DNA of 64,000 nt from Actinopolymorpha alba DSM 45243 (lineage in GTDB: Bacteria > Actinomycetota > Actinomycetes > Propionibacteriales > Actinopolymorphaceae), in assembly GCF_000373925.1 (NCBI RefSeq), contig NZ_KB892707.1:62001-126000 (forward strand), written 5' to 3'. The notes below the pieces were generated by a model, which had not been told where the DNA came from, ran no database searches, and worked only from the letters and a program-made list of their open reading frames with translations. Shown piece after piece: positions 17,321 to 27,186 of the stretch (positions within the stretch are counted from its first letter, which is position 1; the number at the start of each line of letters is the position of its first letter). Both the position numbers and the translations under genes were made by a program.

Positions 17321-17422
17321 GCCCGTCCTCGCTTCGCTGCGGTCGCGCATGAGGCACTAATGGCGCTGTGTTGACTGATTCGCTCGCTGCGCTCGCTCAT
17401 GCCCGTCCTCGCTTCGCTGCGG
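17314..17422. repeat. 29-bp direct repeat at the opcA/pgl junction
   Basis: The same 29 bases, beginning CGCTCATGCCCGTCCTCGCT on the plus strand, occur at 17314-17342 and 17394-17422, 80 bp apart. One copy holds the pgl start, the other the opcA stop. This is best explained by a local duplication of an ancestral ATGA-overlapping junction. Confidence 0.85.
17317..17400 (-). CDS. 27-residue ORF coupled between opcA and pgl
   Basis: A short frame starting ATGAGCGAGCGCAGCGA at 17400, whose ATG overlaps the opcA stop (ATGA) and whose own TGA overlaps the pgl ATG (ATGA). Its last seven residues, AAKRGRA, repeat the exact C-terminus of OpcA. A 29-bp direct repeat (17314-17342 and 17394-17422) shows why: the opcA/pgl junction has been duplicated, leaving this spacer frame. 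It could let ribosomes travel from opcA to pgl by successive coupling. Whether the peptide has a function of its own is unknown. Confidence 0.4.
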   Translation of the reverse strand: MSERSERISQHSAISASCATAAKRGRA

Positions 17423-18530
17423 GCTTGCGGGCGCTGGATCGGCCAGCCGACCCGGCCGCGGCCTTGGTGGCTTTGCCTGAGCTCTTGACGCTCGATCTCC
17501 CGCCCGGCTCCGCGGTCGACTTCGTGGTGGAACCGCCGGTCGAGCTCGCGGCCGCCTTGGCGGTCGTGGTCTCGGCGGAAGTACTACGCGTGGGCGTCCG
17601 GGCCCGGCGTTGCCCGGACTCCCGCTCCAGCTTGCGAAGGAGTTCCTCCACCGTCTGCGCGTAGACGTCGTCCGGGTCGAGCCGGCGTAGCTCCTCAGCC
17701 AGGAGTTCGGAGGTGTCGCGGCGTTTCAGCGCGACGTTCCGCTCGGGTTGGCCGGGGATGGAGTACCTCGCGAGCAGGCCGTCGGGGCGGGTGATCGCGA
17801 TGTCGCCCGATTCGGTGTGCAGCCTGGTCGCGGTGATGCCGGGGCCCTTGCTGGCCTTGACCGTGGCGGGGATGCGCAGCTTTCGGGACAGCCAGGCGGC
17901 GATCAGGTCGGCGCTGGCGTTCGCGCGTTCGGCTTCGACTGTCGCACTCTGCACGGGTACGGGGTACTGATCGAGCGCGGCGGCCAGCAGGGCCCGCCAC
18001 GGAGTGGTCCGGGTCCAGGACAGGTCGGTGTCACCTGGGGCGTACCGGTGGCAGTGCGACTGCAGGGCAGTGAGGGGGCGCCGGTCGGACGCCGCGTCGG
18101 TGACCCGGCGCTGCGAGAGCTGTCCGAGCGGGTCCGCGGAGGGTTCGTCGGGTGCCTTGCCGGGCCACCAGGCCACGACCGGCGACTCGGGCAGCAGCAA
18201 CGGCATCACGACCGACTCGGCGTGCTTGGAGAGTTCGCCGTACAACCGCAGGAGGACGCTCTCACCGCCACCGCCCTCGCCGCCGACACGGACTTCCGCG
18301 TCGAGTCTCGGGGCGCCCCGACCCGCTCGGGGAATCACGCCGAGGATGCGGGACGGATGCTCCTTCGCCGCCTGCATGGCGGCCTTGAGCGCGTCGTAGT
18401 GGGTGCTTTCGTCGGCGACGACGATGAGGGTGAGCACCATGCCCATGGCCGGGCTGCCCGCGCTGCGGCGCGCCCTGACCAGTGCGGCCGCGATCTCACT
18501 CGCGGTCGTGTCAGACAGGTCGATGATCAC
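17397..18530 (-). CDS. opcA: Glucose-6-phosphate dehydrogenase assembly protein OpcA
   Basis: Activates or assembles Zwf in actinobacteria and cyanobacteria. The protein (377 residues) starts MIIDLSDTTASEIAAALVRAR. The family's central region is recognisable (LLLPESPVVAWWPG, DTDLSWTRTTPWRALLAAALDQ), and an Ala/Ser/Lys-rich tail of about 70 residues (repeated T-K-S-T-A/S-G-K-A type composition) ends AAKRGRA. The start overlaps zwf by ATGA, fitting a stoichiometric partner. The basic low-complexity tail is probably disordered. Confidence 0.93.
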   Translation of the reverse strand: MIIDLSDTTASEIAAALVRARRSAGSPAMGMVLTLIVVADESTHYDALKAAMQAAKEHPSRILGVIPRAGRGAPRLDAEVRVGGEGGGGESVLLRLYGELSKHAESVVMPLLLPESPVVAWWPGKAPDEPSADPLGQLSQRRVTDAASDRRPLTALQSHCHRYAPGDTDLSWTRTTPWRALLAAALDQYPVPVQSATVEAERANASADLIAAWLSRKLRIPATVKASKGPGITATRLHTESGDIAITRPDGLLARYSIPGQPERNVALKRRDTSELLAEELRRLDPDDVYAQTVEELLRKLERESGQRRARTPTRSTSAETTTAKAAASSTGGSTTKSTAEPGGRSSVKSSGKATKAAAGSAGRSSARKPAAKRGRA

Positions 18531-20158
18531 GGACGCCTCCAGGTCCGGCCGTCCCGGGCGAGCATCTCGTTGGCCGAGGCTGGCCCCCAGGTGCCGGCGG
18601 GGTACTGATCGGGCTTGTCATGCTCGGCCCAGTAGTTGACGATCGGGTCGAGGATCTGCCAGGACAGCTCGACCTCCTCATGCCGCGGAAACAGCGGCGG
18701 CTCGCCGAGCAGCACGTCGAGGATCAGGCGTTCGTACGCCTCCGGCGACGATTCGGTGAAGGCCCCGCCGTAGGCGAAGTCCATCGTCACGTCGCGGATC
18801 TCCATCTGGCTGCCCGGCACCTTCGAACCAAACCGCAGGGTGATGCCCTCGTCGGGCTGGATGCGCATCACCAGGGTGTTGTGGCCGAGTTCCTCGGTGG
18901 CCGTCTCGGCGAACGGCAGGTGCGGCGCCCGCTTGAAAACCACGCCCACCTCGGTGACCCGCCGGGCCAGCCGCTTGCCGGTACGCAGGTAGAACGGCAC
19001 GCCGGCCCAGCGCCGGGTGTCGATCTCGAGCTTGATCGCGGCGTACGTCTCGGTGCGCGAGTCGGCGGGGATGCCTTCCTCCCCGAGGTAGCCGGGGACC
19101 TTCACGCCGCCGGCCCAGCCCTCGGCGTACTGTCCCCGCGCCGTGTGCAGGTCGAGCCGGCGGGGGAGTTGCACCGCGGCGAGGACCTTCTGCTTCTCGA
19201 TCCGCAGGCTCTTGGCGTCGAAGCTCACCGGCTCCTCCATGGCGTTGAGCGCGAGGAGCTGGAGCAGGTGGTTCTGGATCACGTCGCGGGCCGCGCCGAT
19301 GCCGTCGTAGTAGCCCGCGCGCCCTTCGATGCCGATGTCCTCGGCCATCGTGATCTGCACGTGGTCGACGTAGTTGGCGTTCCACACGGGTTCGTACAAC
19401 TGGTTGGCGAACCGCAGCGCCAGGATGTTCTGGACGGTCTCCTTGCCGAGGTAGTGGTCGATGCGGAAGACCGCCTCGGGCGGGAAGACCTCCGACACGA
19501 TGCGGTTGAGCTCGCGCGCGCTCTGGAGGTCGTGGCCGAACGGCTTCTCGACCACGACCCGGCGCCAGTGTCGCGGACTCTGGTCGGCCAGCCCGTGCTC
19601 CTTGAGCTGGCGGATCGTCACGGGGAACATCCGCGGCGGCACCGAGAGGTAGAACGCGTGGTTGCCGTTCGTGCCGCGTTCGCGGTCGAGGTCCTCGATC
19701 GTGGCGCGGAGACGTTCGAACGACGCATCGTCGCCGAGCTCCCCGGGCACGAACCGGCAGCCTTCCTTGAGCTGCTTCCAGACCTCCTCCCGGAACGGCG
19801 TCCGCGCGTGCTCCTTCACCGCGTCGTGGACGATCTGCTCGAAGTCTTGGTTCGCCCAGTCCCGCCGGGCGAAACCCACCAGCGCGAAGCCGGGTGGGAG
19901 CAGGCCGCGGTTGGCGAGGTCGTAGACCGCTGGGAGAAGCTTCTTGCGGGCCAGGTCGCCGGTGACGCCGAAGATGATGAGGCCGCACGGACCGGCGATG
20001 CGGGGCAGCCGGCGGTCCTGAGGATCGCGGAGGGAGTTGCTGTCAGGAGCGGGTACGCCGGCTACCGCGACCGAGCCGTAGGGGCGCCCGTGTGTCGGCG
20101 CGAGGCCCGCGTCATCCGCGTCTCTCTGACGCGTGTCGGGACTTGCTGTGTCGGTCAT
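18527..20158 (-). CDS. zwf: Glucose-6-phosphate 1-dehydrogenase
   Basis: Oxidises glucose-6-phosphate to 6-phosphogluconolactone with reduction of NADP+, the entry to the oxidative pentose phosphate pathway. The nucleotide-binding motif is FGVTGDLARKKLLPA, the substrate/catalytic motif RIDHYLGKE is intact, and PFYLRTGKRL is present. The N-terminal ~55 residues ([18 protein letters not shown]...) are a poorly conserved extension, so a start further inside is possible; the chosen ATG overlaps the pgi stop as ATGA. Length 543 residues. Confidence 0.95.
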   Translation of the reverse strand: MTDTASPDTRQRDADDAGLAPTHGRPYGSVAVAGVPAPDSNSLRDPQDRRLPRIAGPCGLIIFGVTGDLARKKLLPAVYDLANRGLLPPGFALVGFARRDWANQDFEQIVHDAVKEHARTPFREEVWKQLKEGCRFVPGELGDDASFERLRATIEDLDRERGTNGNHAFYLSVPPRMFPVTIRQLKEHGLADQSPRHWRRVVVEKPFGHDLQSARELNRIVSEVFPPEAVFRIDHYLGKETVQNILALRFANQLYEPVWNANYVDHVQITMAEDIGIEGRAGYYDGIGAARDVIQNHLLQLLALNAMEEPVSFDAKSLRIEKQKVLAAVQLPRRLDLHTARGQYAEGWAGGVKVPGYLGEEGIPADSRTETYAAIKLEIDTRRWAGVPFYLRTGKRLARRVTEVGVVFKRAPHLPFAETATEELGHNTLVMRIQPDEGITLRFGSKVPGSQMEIRDVTMDFAYGGAFTESSPEAYERLILDVLLGEPPLFPRHEEVELSWQILDPIVNYWAEHDKPDQYPAGTWGPASANEMLARDGRTWRRP

Positions 20159-21771
20159 GAGTTCGCCTTTCCGGCTGACTCGAGAAGCTGGCGTATCCCG
20201 GCTGGCCGGTCGGTGAGGTGCAGCCGGACTACTGGCCTGCCGGTTTTGACGAGGACCCGCGCGTCGCCCGCGGCCTGGGCGCGCTGGAGTTGGCCGAAGG
20301 TGTACGGCCGGTCGGGGACCGCGAGGTCCTCACGTACGTCCCCGGTGATCTGGACGAACGCACCGTCCCGGTGCCCGCCCTTGTGGTACTGCCCCGTCGA
20401 GTGGAGGAACCGCGGTCCCCAGCCGAAGGTCGTCTGGACGCCGCTGCCGGCGGCCACCAGGTCGCGGAGCTTCGCCACGTCGGCGTCGGCATCGCGGTCG
20501 AGGTACGCCTGCACCGCGAGGTAGCCGGTCGGCCGGACCAGCTGCCGCAGCGACCCGAAGAGGTGGTCGAGCGAGCGCGCACCGCCCAGCGTGTCGGGCT
20601 CGGCGTACACCTCCACGGCGCCCTCAGCCCACGCACGCGGCAGGCCGTCACCGGTGCCGGGGGAGTCCAGCAGCGACCGCGCCTGGCGCTTGGCCTCCTC
20701 GACGTCGGGCTGGTCGAAGGGGTTGATCCCGATCACCCGGCCGGCGACCGCGACCGCCGTCTCCCACAGGAAGAACATCGCGCCGAGTGGGCCGTCGGTG
20801 ATGATCTGGCCCTCGACCGGGTGCTCGGGGGTTCCGATCGCGACCGGGGTGGCATCAGGACCAGCGGTCGCCCAGCCCGGCGTCTGCGCGGTGGATCTCC
20901 CGACGTCGACCGGCAGCAGGCCGAGCCCGCGCTTCCCGGTGGACTCGGCGATCAATTGCTCCGCCCACGCCGCGAAGCCCCTGATCGACGTCGCGCCCTC
21001 GGCGAGGACGACCTTCTCGCGACCGAGCTGATGCGCGGCACCGAGCGCGGCGCCCAACGCCAGAGCGGGGTTGCTGGGAGACGACGCGGCCAGGTCGGCG
21101 GCGACCGCCTCGGCCTCGTCAAGAAGGTCGGCGGTGTCGACGCCAGCGAGTCCCGCCGGCACCAGCCCGAACGCCGTCAACGCGCTGTAGCGACCGCCGA
21201 CGTCCGGGTCGGCGTGGAACACCTTGCGGTATCCCTCGCTCTCCGCGATCTTGGCGAGGGGTGAGCCCGGATCGGTGACGACGACCATCCGGCTCGGTCC
21301 GTCGATGCCCGCCTCGGCGAACGCCTGGAGGTAGGCGCGCCGCTGGCTGTCGGTCTCGACGGTCGTGCCGGACTTGCTGGAGACGACCAGGACGGTGCGT
21401 TCGAGCCGGTCGGCGAGCGCCCGCCGGACCACGCCCGGGTCAGTCGAGTCGAGCACGGTCAGCTCCACACGCGCCGTGGCCGCGATGACCTCAGGAGCAA
21501 GCGACGACCCGCCCATGCCGGCGAGGACCACGTGGTCGAGACCCTCCTGGCGGAAGTCTGCGCGTAGCGCGTCGATCTCCGCCAGGAGCGGCCGCGAGGT
21601 CTGGGGCAGGTCGACCCAGCCGAGCCGGACCGCCGCCTCAGACTCCGCGTCCGGGCCCCAGAGCGACGTGTCCTTGCGGGCCAGGGCCGGCGCCACGTCG
21701 TCCTTGACCAACTGGTCGAGGACCGCTCCGCCGTCCGGCTGGTCGACCTCGACGCGGAGGTCTCCCGTCAC
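20155..21771 (-). CDS. pgi: Glucose-6-phosphate isomerase
   Basis: Interconverts glucose-6-phosphate and fructose-6-phosphate, linking glycolysis with the adjacent pentose-phosphate enzymes. Two SIS domains can be traced: [15 protein letters not shown] and [12 protein letters not shown] in the first, and [19 protein letters not shown] with [14 protein letters not shown] in the second. At 538 residues it is of the actinobacterial type often annotated next to tal. Its start overlaps tal and its end overlaps zwf, both by four bases. Confidence 0.93.
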   Translation of the reverse strand: MTGDLRVEVDQPDGGAVLDQLVKDDVAPALARKDTSLWGPDAESEAAVRLGWVDLPQTSRPLLAEIDALRADFRQEGLDHVVLAGMGGSSLAPEVIAATARVELTVLDSTDPGVVRRALADRLERTVLVVSSKSGTTVETDSQRRAYLQAFAEAGIDGPSRMVVVTDPGSPLAKIAESEGYRKVFHADPDVGGRYSALTAFGLVPAGLAGVDTADLLDEAEAVAADLAASSPSNPALALGAALGAAHQLGREKVVLAEGATSIRGFAAWAEQLIAESTGKRGLGLLPVDVGRSTAQTPGWATAGPDATPVAIGTPEHPVEGQIITDGPLGAMFFLWETAVAVAGRVIGINPFDQPDVEEAKRQARSLLDSPGTGDGLPRAWAEGAVEVYAEPDTLGGARSLDHLFGSLRQLVRPTGYLAVQAYLDRDADADVAKLRDLVAAGSGVQTTFGWGPRFLHSTGQYHKGGHRDGAFVQITGDVREDLAVPDRPYTFGQLQRAQAAGDARVLVKTGRPVVRLHLTDRPAGIRQLLESAGKANS

Positions 21772-22910
21772 TGGCGTGCTCCCTCCAGAGCGTTGCCCAC
21801 GGTGTCCAGGACTTCCTTCCAGCTGGCCGCGAACTTCTCCACGCCCTCGTCCTCGAGCACCCGCACCACGTCGTCGTAGCTGATGCCGAGCGCGTCCAGG
21901 TCGTTGATCACCTCACGCGCCTCGGCGTACCGTCCCCGGACGGTGTCCCCGTGGACCTCGCCGTGGTCGTCGAACGCGTTGATCGTCGCCTCGGGCATGG
22001 TGTTGACGACGCCGGCCGTCACCAGCTCGGTGACGTAGATGGTGTCGGGAAGGCTCGGGTCCTTGGTCGAGGTGGATGCCCACAGCGGCCGCTGCGGCTT
22101 GGCCCCGGCGGCCTCGAGGGCCTGCCAGCGGTCTCCAGCACCGCCGCCTTCCTGGGGACGACCCCAGACCCCGAAAACTTCTTCGTACGCCTCGAACGCC
22201 AACCGCGCGTTGGCGATCGCCGCCTTGCCGCGCAGTCCCTTCCCCTGGTCGGAGCCGAGCTTGTCGAGGCGCTTGTCGACCTCGGTGTCGACCCGGCTGA
22301 CGAAGAACGACGCCACACTCCCGATCGTCGCGAGGTCGTGGCCGTTGGCCTTCGCCTGCTCCAGGCCGGTGAGGAAGGCGTCCATGACCTCGCGGTAACG
22401 CTGGATCGCGAAGATCAGGGTGACGTTGACGCTGATGCCCTCGGCGAGGGCGGCCGTGATCGCGGGCAGGCCCTCGCGGGTCGCCGGGATCTTGATGAAG
22501 AGGTTCGGCCGGTCGACGAGCCACCACAGAGCGCGGGCCTCGGCGATCGTCCGCTCGGTGTCGCGGGCCAGCCGGGGGTCGACCTCGATCGAGACCCGAC
22601 CGTCCACGCCGCCGCTCGCGTCGTACGCCGGCCGGAGCACGTCGCATGCCCAGCGGATGTCGTACGTCGTGAGCGCCCGGACAGCCTCCTCGACGTCGAC
22701 GCCTCGGATCGCGAGGTCCCGTGTCTGCTCGGCGTACTCATCGGCGTCGGCGAGCGCCTTGGAGAAGATCGTGGGATTGCTGGTCACGCCGACGACGTGC
22801 TTGTCGTGGACGAGTTCGGCGAGGTTGCCCGAGCTCAGCCGCTGGCGGGAAACGTCGTCGATCCAGATGGCGACGCCCGCCTCGGCGAGAGCCTGGAGTC
22901 GGTCGGTCAT
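21768..22910 (-). CDS. tal: Transaldolase
   Basis: Transfers dihydroxyacetone units between sugar phosphates in the non-oxidative pentose phosphate pathway. The Schiff-base lysine lies in [16 protein letters not shown]. Other landmarks are [14 protein letters not shown] near the start, [23 protein letters not shown]-like ([14 protein letters not shown]) and [16 protein letters not shown]. The ATG at 22910 ([12 protein letters not shown]) gives 380 residues; a longer reading adds 14 unconserved residues. There is a 42-bp gap to tkt, and the 3' end overlaps pgi. Confidence 0.95.
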   Translation of the reverse strand: MTDRLQALAEAGVAIWIDDVSRQRLSSGNLAELVHDKHVVGVTSNPTIFSKALADADEYAEQTRDLAIRGVDVEEAVRALTTYDIRWACDVLRPAYDASGGVDGRVSIEVDPRLARDTERTIAEARALWWLVDRPNLFIKIPATREGLPAITAALAEGISVNVTLIFAIQRYREVMDAFLTGLEQAKANGHDLATIGSVASFFVSRVDTEVDKRLDKLGSDQGKGLRGKAAIANARLAFEAYEEVFGVWGRPQEGGGAGDRWQALEAAGAKPQRPLWASTSTKDPSLPDTIYVTELVTAGVVNTMPEATINAFDDHGEVHGDTVRGRYAEAREVINDLDALGISYDDVVRVLEDEGVEKFAASWKEVLDTVGNALEGARQ

Positions 22911-22952
22911 GTCGTCTCCTTCAACGTCGAGGTAGGAGTGGCGACGCAGCAC

Positions 22953-25073
22953 CTAGCCGCGGGCGGCCGCGATGCTCTCCCTCGCGGCCTCCGCCACCGC
23001 GTCCTCCGTTATTCCGAACTCCCGGAAGATGGTCTTGTAATCCGCCGACGCGCCGAAATGTTCGAGCGAGATGGTGCGACCTGCGTCACCCACGAAGCGG
23101 TGCCACGGCTGCGCGACGCCCGCCTCGACACTGACCCGGGCCCGGACCGTCGGCGGCAGCACCGTGTCGCGGTAGGCCTGGTCCTCCGCGTCGAACCACT
23201 CCACGCAGGGCATCGAGACCACGCGGGCGCCGATGCCTTCCTCCGCGAGCTTCGCGCGGGCGGCGACGGCGAGCTGCACCTCCGAACCGGTTGCGATGAG
23301 GATCACGTCCGGCAGCTGGCCGCCGGGTGCGTCGACCAGGGTGTAGCCACCCCGACCCACCTCGTCGGCCGAGGCGAACCCACTGCCTTCGGAACGATCG
23401 AACGTCGGGAGGTTCTGGCGGGTGAGGGCCAACGCCTTCGGGCCGTTCGCGCGTTCGAGGGTGTACCGCCAGGCGGCGGCCGCCTCGTTGGCGTCGGCCG
23501 GGCGGACGACGTCCAGGCCAGGGATCGCCCGGAGTGCCGCGAGGTGCTCGACCGGCTGGTGGGTCGGGCCGTCCTCGCCGAGACCGATGGAGTCGTGGGT
23601 CCAGACGTAGGTCACCGGCAGCTTCATGAGGGCGGCGAGCCGGACGGCCGGGCGCATGTAGTCGCTGAACACGAGGAACGTGCCGCCGTAGGGGCGGGTG
23701 CCGTCGTGCAGGGCGATGCCATTGAGGATCGCGCCCATGCCGTGCTCACGGATGCCGAAGTGCAGGACCCGGCCGTACAAGTCGCCGCTGAACTCCTTGG
23801 TGGCGTACTCCGGCGGGATGAAGGACGGCTGGCCATCAGGCGTGGTGTTGTTGGACTCAGCGAGGTCGGCTGAGCCTCCCCACAGCTCCGGCAGCACTGG
23901 CGCCAGCGCACTGATCACCGCGCCGGAGGCCTTGCGGGTGGCGACGTCCTTGCCCGCGGAGAAGGAGGGGATCGCGGTCTCCCAGCCGTCGGGCAGCCGC
24001 CGGACCCGCATCCGGTCGAACAACTCGGCCCGCTCGGGGCTGGCGGCGCGCCAGTCCTGGTAGGCCGCCTCCCACTCCTCGTGCACCTTCGCCCCGCGTT
24101 CGCGCAGCTCCCGCACGTGGGAGAGGACGTCGTCGGCGACGTCGAACGCCTTGTCAGGATCGAAGCCGAGGACCCGCTTGGTGGCAGCCACCTCCTCTGC
24201 GCCGAGCGCCGAGCCGTGTGCCTTGCCGGTGTTCTGAGCGTTGGGGGCTGGCCAGGCGATGATCGTCTTGAGGACGATGAGCGACGGGCGGTCAGTCTCG
24301 GCGATCGCGCGCTGGTAGGCCTGCCACAGGGCCTCGACGTCCTCGACGTACTTGTCAGAACGCCGCCACTCCACCGTCTGCACGTGCCAGCCGTACGCCT
24401 CGTAGCGGGCGCCGACGTTCTCGGAGAGGGAGATGTTGGTGTCGTCCTCGATCGAGATCTGGTTGGCGTCGTACAACATGATCAGGTTGCCGAGCTTCTG
24501 GTGCCCGGCAAGCGCGCTGGCCTCGTGGCTGATGCCCTCTTCGATGTCGCCGTCGCTGGCGACGACGTAGATGTGGTGGTCAAACGGGCTGGTGCCGGGC
24601 GCGGCGTCGGGGTCGAACAACCCGCGTTCGCGGCGGGCGGCCATCGCCATGCCGACCGCGTTGCCGATGCCCTGGCCGAGCGGGCCGGTGGTGGTCTCGA
24701 CGCCCGGGGTGTGGCCGTGCTCGGGGTGGCCCGGCGTGCGGCTGCCCCACTGGCGGAAGTGCTGGAGGTCCTCGAGATCGAGCAGGCCGGCGTAGAACAG
24801 CTGGATGTAGAGCGTCAGGCTCGAGTGCCCACAGGACAGGACGAACCGGTCGCGGCCGGCCCAGTCCGGGTCAGCCGGGTCATAGCGCATGAGGCGTTGG
24901 TAGAGCAGGTACGCCGCCGGCGCCAGACTCATCGCGGTGCCGGGATGGCCGTTCCCGGTGTTCTCCACCGCGTCCATGGCAAGCACTCGGATGGTGTCCA
25001 CTGCCCGCTTGTCGAGGTCGTTCCACTGGAGGGGGAGAGACACGTCGTTCATGCTCTCGCTACTCTCGCTCAT
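22953..25073 (-). CDS. tkt: Transketolase
   Basis: Thiamine-diphosphate enzyme that moves two-carbon units between sugar phosphates. Landmarks are [29 protein letters not shown], the ThDP-binding [49 protein letters not shown] and ALTRQNLP. I use the ATG at 25073 ([17 protein letters not shown]); another Met seven codons in and an upstream TTG are alternatives. First gene of the pentose-phosphate operon, divergent from ctaB with about 225 bp between, as in many actinobacteria. Confidence 0.95.
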   Translation of the reverse strand: MSESSESMNDVSLPLQWNDLDKRAVDTIRVLAMDAVENTGNGHPGTAMSLAPAAYLLYQRLMRYDPADPDWAGRDRFVLSCGHSSLTLYIQLFYAGLLDLEDLQHFRQWGSRTPGHPEHGHTPGVETTTGPLGQGIGNAVGMAMAARRERGLFDPDAAPGTSPFDHHIYVVASDGDIEEGISHEASALAGHQKLGNLIMLYDANQISIEDDTNISLSENVGARYEAYGWHVQTVEWRRSDKYVEDVEALWQAYQRAIAETDRPSLIVLKTIIAWPAPNAQNTGKAHGSALGAEEVAATKRVLGFDPDKAFDVADDVLSHVRELRERGAKVHEEWEAAYQDWRAASPERAELFDRMRVRRLPDGWETAIPSFSAGKDVATRKASGAVISALAPVLPELWGGSADLAESNNTTPDGQPSFIPPEYATKEFSGDLYGRVLHFGIREHGMGAILNGIALHDGTRPYGGTFLVFSDYMRPAVRLAALMKLPVTYVWTHDSIGLGEDGPTHQPVEHLAALRAIPGLDVVRPADANEAAAAWRYTLERANGPKALALTRQNLPTFDRSEGSGFASADEVGRGGYTLVDAPGGQLPDVILIATGSEVQLAVAARAKLAEEGIGARVVSMPCVEWFDAEDQAYRDTVLPPTVRARVSVEAGVAQPWHRFVGDAGRTISLEHFGASADYKTIFREFGITEDAVAEAARESIAAARG

Positions 25074-25299
25074 GCGTTCGATCGGCTCCTGTCGCAAGAG
25101 ATGAGGTCGGCACCGCTTTGGAGCCTACTCAGCTTCCGTGGTGGCCGGTCAGTGACGCCCCTCCTCGGCGAGTCCGGCGCGAGTCCAGCCGGCGACTCCT
25201 TCGGCCCCGCCGCCCGTCTCGGTGGTCGTGACCACCTAGACTGGCGGCCGTTCCTCTTGGCCGGACCGTCCGGCTGACGCTCTGGCTTTCGAGGTTTTC

Positions 25300-26253
25300 G
25301 TGGCGGCTGTCGACTCCGGGCCCTCCGTGGGCGAGACGGGTGTCGGTGCTCCTTCCAGTCAGTCGAGTTGGCGTGACGTGGTGGCGGCCTATGTCGCACT
25401 CACCAAACCCCGGATCATCGAACTCCTGCTGGTCACGACTGTTCCAGTGATGTTCCTCGCCAAGGGGGGCGTGCCTTCCCTCGGCCTGGTGCTCGCGACG
25501 GTGGTCGGTGGGATCCTCGCTGCCGGCAGCGCCAACACCCTCAACTGCGTTCTCGACCGCGACATCGACGAGGTGATGCGGCGCACCCGCCGCCGGCCGT
25601 TGCCACGGCACTCGGTGGGCCCAGGTAGCGCGCTCGTCTTCGGACTCGTCCTCGGCCTGGTCGCCACGCTGTGGCTCGGGTTGCTCGTCAACTGGCTGTC
25701 GGCGCTCCTCGCGCTCGCCGCCAACGCGTTCTACATCTTCGTCTACACGCTGGTCCTCAAGCGGCGTACGTCCCAGAACATCGTGTGGGGCGGTATCGCC
25801 GGATGCTTCCCGGTCGTGATCGGGTGGACCGCGGTGCGGGACTCCCTCGACTGGGCGCCGTTCGCGCTGGTGCTGGTGGTCTTCTTCTGGACGCCGCCGC
25901 ACACCTGGACGCTGGCGATGCGCTACCGCGACGACTACGCCGCGGCCGGGGTTCCGATGCTTCCGGTGGTCGCGACCGAGCGTGCGGTGGCCTGGCAGGT
26001 GGTCGCCTACTCCGCCGCCACCGTCGTCGCGTCGCTGGCGCTGTGGCCGATGGCCGGCACCGGGTGGCTCTACCCAGTGGCCGCCGCCGCGCTGGGCGCC
26101 GTCGTGATGGTGGAGGCGTTCGCTCTCGTCCGCCGGGTCGCCCGGGGCAAGATCGGGCTCGACCTACGGCCGATGCGCTTCTTCCACTGGTCCAACCTCT
26201 ACCTCGCGCTCCTCTTCGTCGCGGTCGCGCTCGACCCGCTGCTGCTCCGCTGA
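25300..26253 (+). CDS. ctaB: Protoheme IX farnesyltransferase (heme O synthase)
   Basis: Polytopic UbiA-family prenyltransferase that adds a farnesyl group to heme B, giving heme O for terminal oxidases. The first aspartate-rich motif is [23 protein letters not shown] (Asn-x-x-x-Asp-x-x-x-Asp type), and the second region reads [26 protein letters not shown]. About nine hydrophobic segments are visible over 317 residues. GTG start with GAGG eight bases upstream. Heme A synthase CtaA, the next enzyme, is encoded at 33956-34903. Confidence 0.95.
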   Translation: MAAVDSGPSVGETGVGAPSSQSSWRDVVAAYVALTKPRIIELLLVTTVPVMFLAKGGVPSLGLVLATVVGGILAAGSANTLNCVLDRDIDEVMRRTRRRPLPRHSVGPGSALVFGLVLGLVATLWLGLLVNWLSALLALAANAFYIFVYTLVLKRRTSQNIVWGGIAGCFPVVIGWTAVRDSLDWAPFALVLVVFFWTPPHTWTLAMRYRDDYAAAGVPMLPVVATERAVAWQVVAYSAATVVASLALWPMAGTGWLYPVAAAALGAVVMVEAFALVRRVARGKIGLDLRPMRFFHWSNLYLALLFVAVALDPLLLR

Positions 26254-26398
26254 CCGTGTCGTCGTGGGTGGGCCGTTGTCGGTCTGGTCAGTGGACAGGT
26301 GGTTCAGACTGCGGTGCCAGATCAGTACGCTGGCGCGTGTGTAGCTCGTCGCGCAGAGCGTGCGACGACGTCTGGCCTTCTCGGAGGTTTCGCCGCAG

Positions 26399-27136
26399 AT
26401 GACGGGTTCTGAGCAGCTCGACTGGCTTCCGATCCACCTCGACTGGCCGAACTGCCTCAACGCCCGTGACGTCGGCGGCATGCCGACGGCGGACGGCGGC
26501 ACGATCCGAACGGGCGCGCTGGTCAGAACCGACCACCACGGCAAACTCAACGCTGACGGGATCGCGGCACTCGAGGCGTACGGCGTGAGCCGGATCATCG
26601 ACCTGCGCCGGGAGCGGGAGTGCGAGCGGAAGCCGAGCCCGTTCGCCTCCACGGACCACTACCAGAACATCCCGGTCCAGAACCCCGCCGATTCCGACAA
26701 CGAGACGCTCACGCTCGCCGAGATCTACATGACGATGCTGGACACGCGGCCGAAGCTGTTCGCCTCCGCCGTGGCCGCGATCGCCGACGCCCCCGCTGGT
26801 GCCGTTGTGGTGCACTGCGCCGGTGGCAAGGACCGCACCGGCATGGTCGTCGCGATGGCGCTCTACCTCGCGGGCGTCTCGCCGGCGATGATCGCGTACG
26901 ACTACTCCCTCACGGAGCAGCGGCTGGTGGACGAGAGCGCCGAGTACCTGCTCGGCGTCACCGACCCCGAGCAGCGCGAGATCGTCCGTCGCCTGCAGCC
27001 CACACCCGCGACCAACATGCTGGCCACCCTCGATCACCTGCAGAACCGCCACGGCGGCGTGAGTGCCTACCTTCAGGCGGGCGGACTCGCGCAGGAGCAG
27101 GTTGACGCGCTGCGGGAGCGGCTCCGCGACTCCTGA
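26399..27136 (+). CDS. Tyrosine/serine protein phosphatase-like protein
   Basis: Cysteine-dependent phosphatase of the Y_phosphatase3 (MptpB/LipA-like) type. The signature loop is HCAGGKDRTG, giving the C-x5-R catalytic motif, and the N-terminus carries NARDVGGMPTADGGTIRTGALVRTDHHGKL, which is characteristic of this group. The ATG at 26399 follows GGAGG with 11-base spacing and gives 245 residues; a GTG 39 bases upstream is less likely. Substrates could be phosphoproteins or phosphoinositide-like compounds. No kinase gene is adjacent. A small hairpin, CGTCGC...GCGACG, lies just before the ribosome-binding site. Confidence 0.85.
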   Translation: MTGSEQLDWLPIHLDWPNCLNARDVGGMPTADGGTIRTGALVRTDHHGKLNADGIAALEAYGVSRIIDLRRERECERKPSPFASTDHYQNIPVQNPADSDNETLTLAEIYMTMLDTRPKLFASAVAAIADAPAGAVVVHCAGGKDRTGMVVAMALYLAGVSPAMIAYDYSLTEQRLVDESAEYLLGVTDPEQREIVRRLQPTPATNMLATLDHLQNRHGGVSAYLQAGGLAQEQVDALRERLRDS

Positions 27137-27186
27137 AGTGTGTGCGCCGGGTCCACCCAATCAGGGAACCCACCAGATCAGCTCAC

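Noticed and set aside
18620-20524. 634-codon plus-strand frame opposite zwf
   Set aside because: Antisense to a clear glucose-6-phosphate dehydrogenase gene, with no family motif and typical shadow composition.
21951-23873. 640-codon plus-strand frame opposite tal and tkt
   Set aside because: Spans the ends of two well-conserved genes on the other strand; no motif or plausible start.
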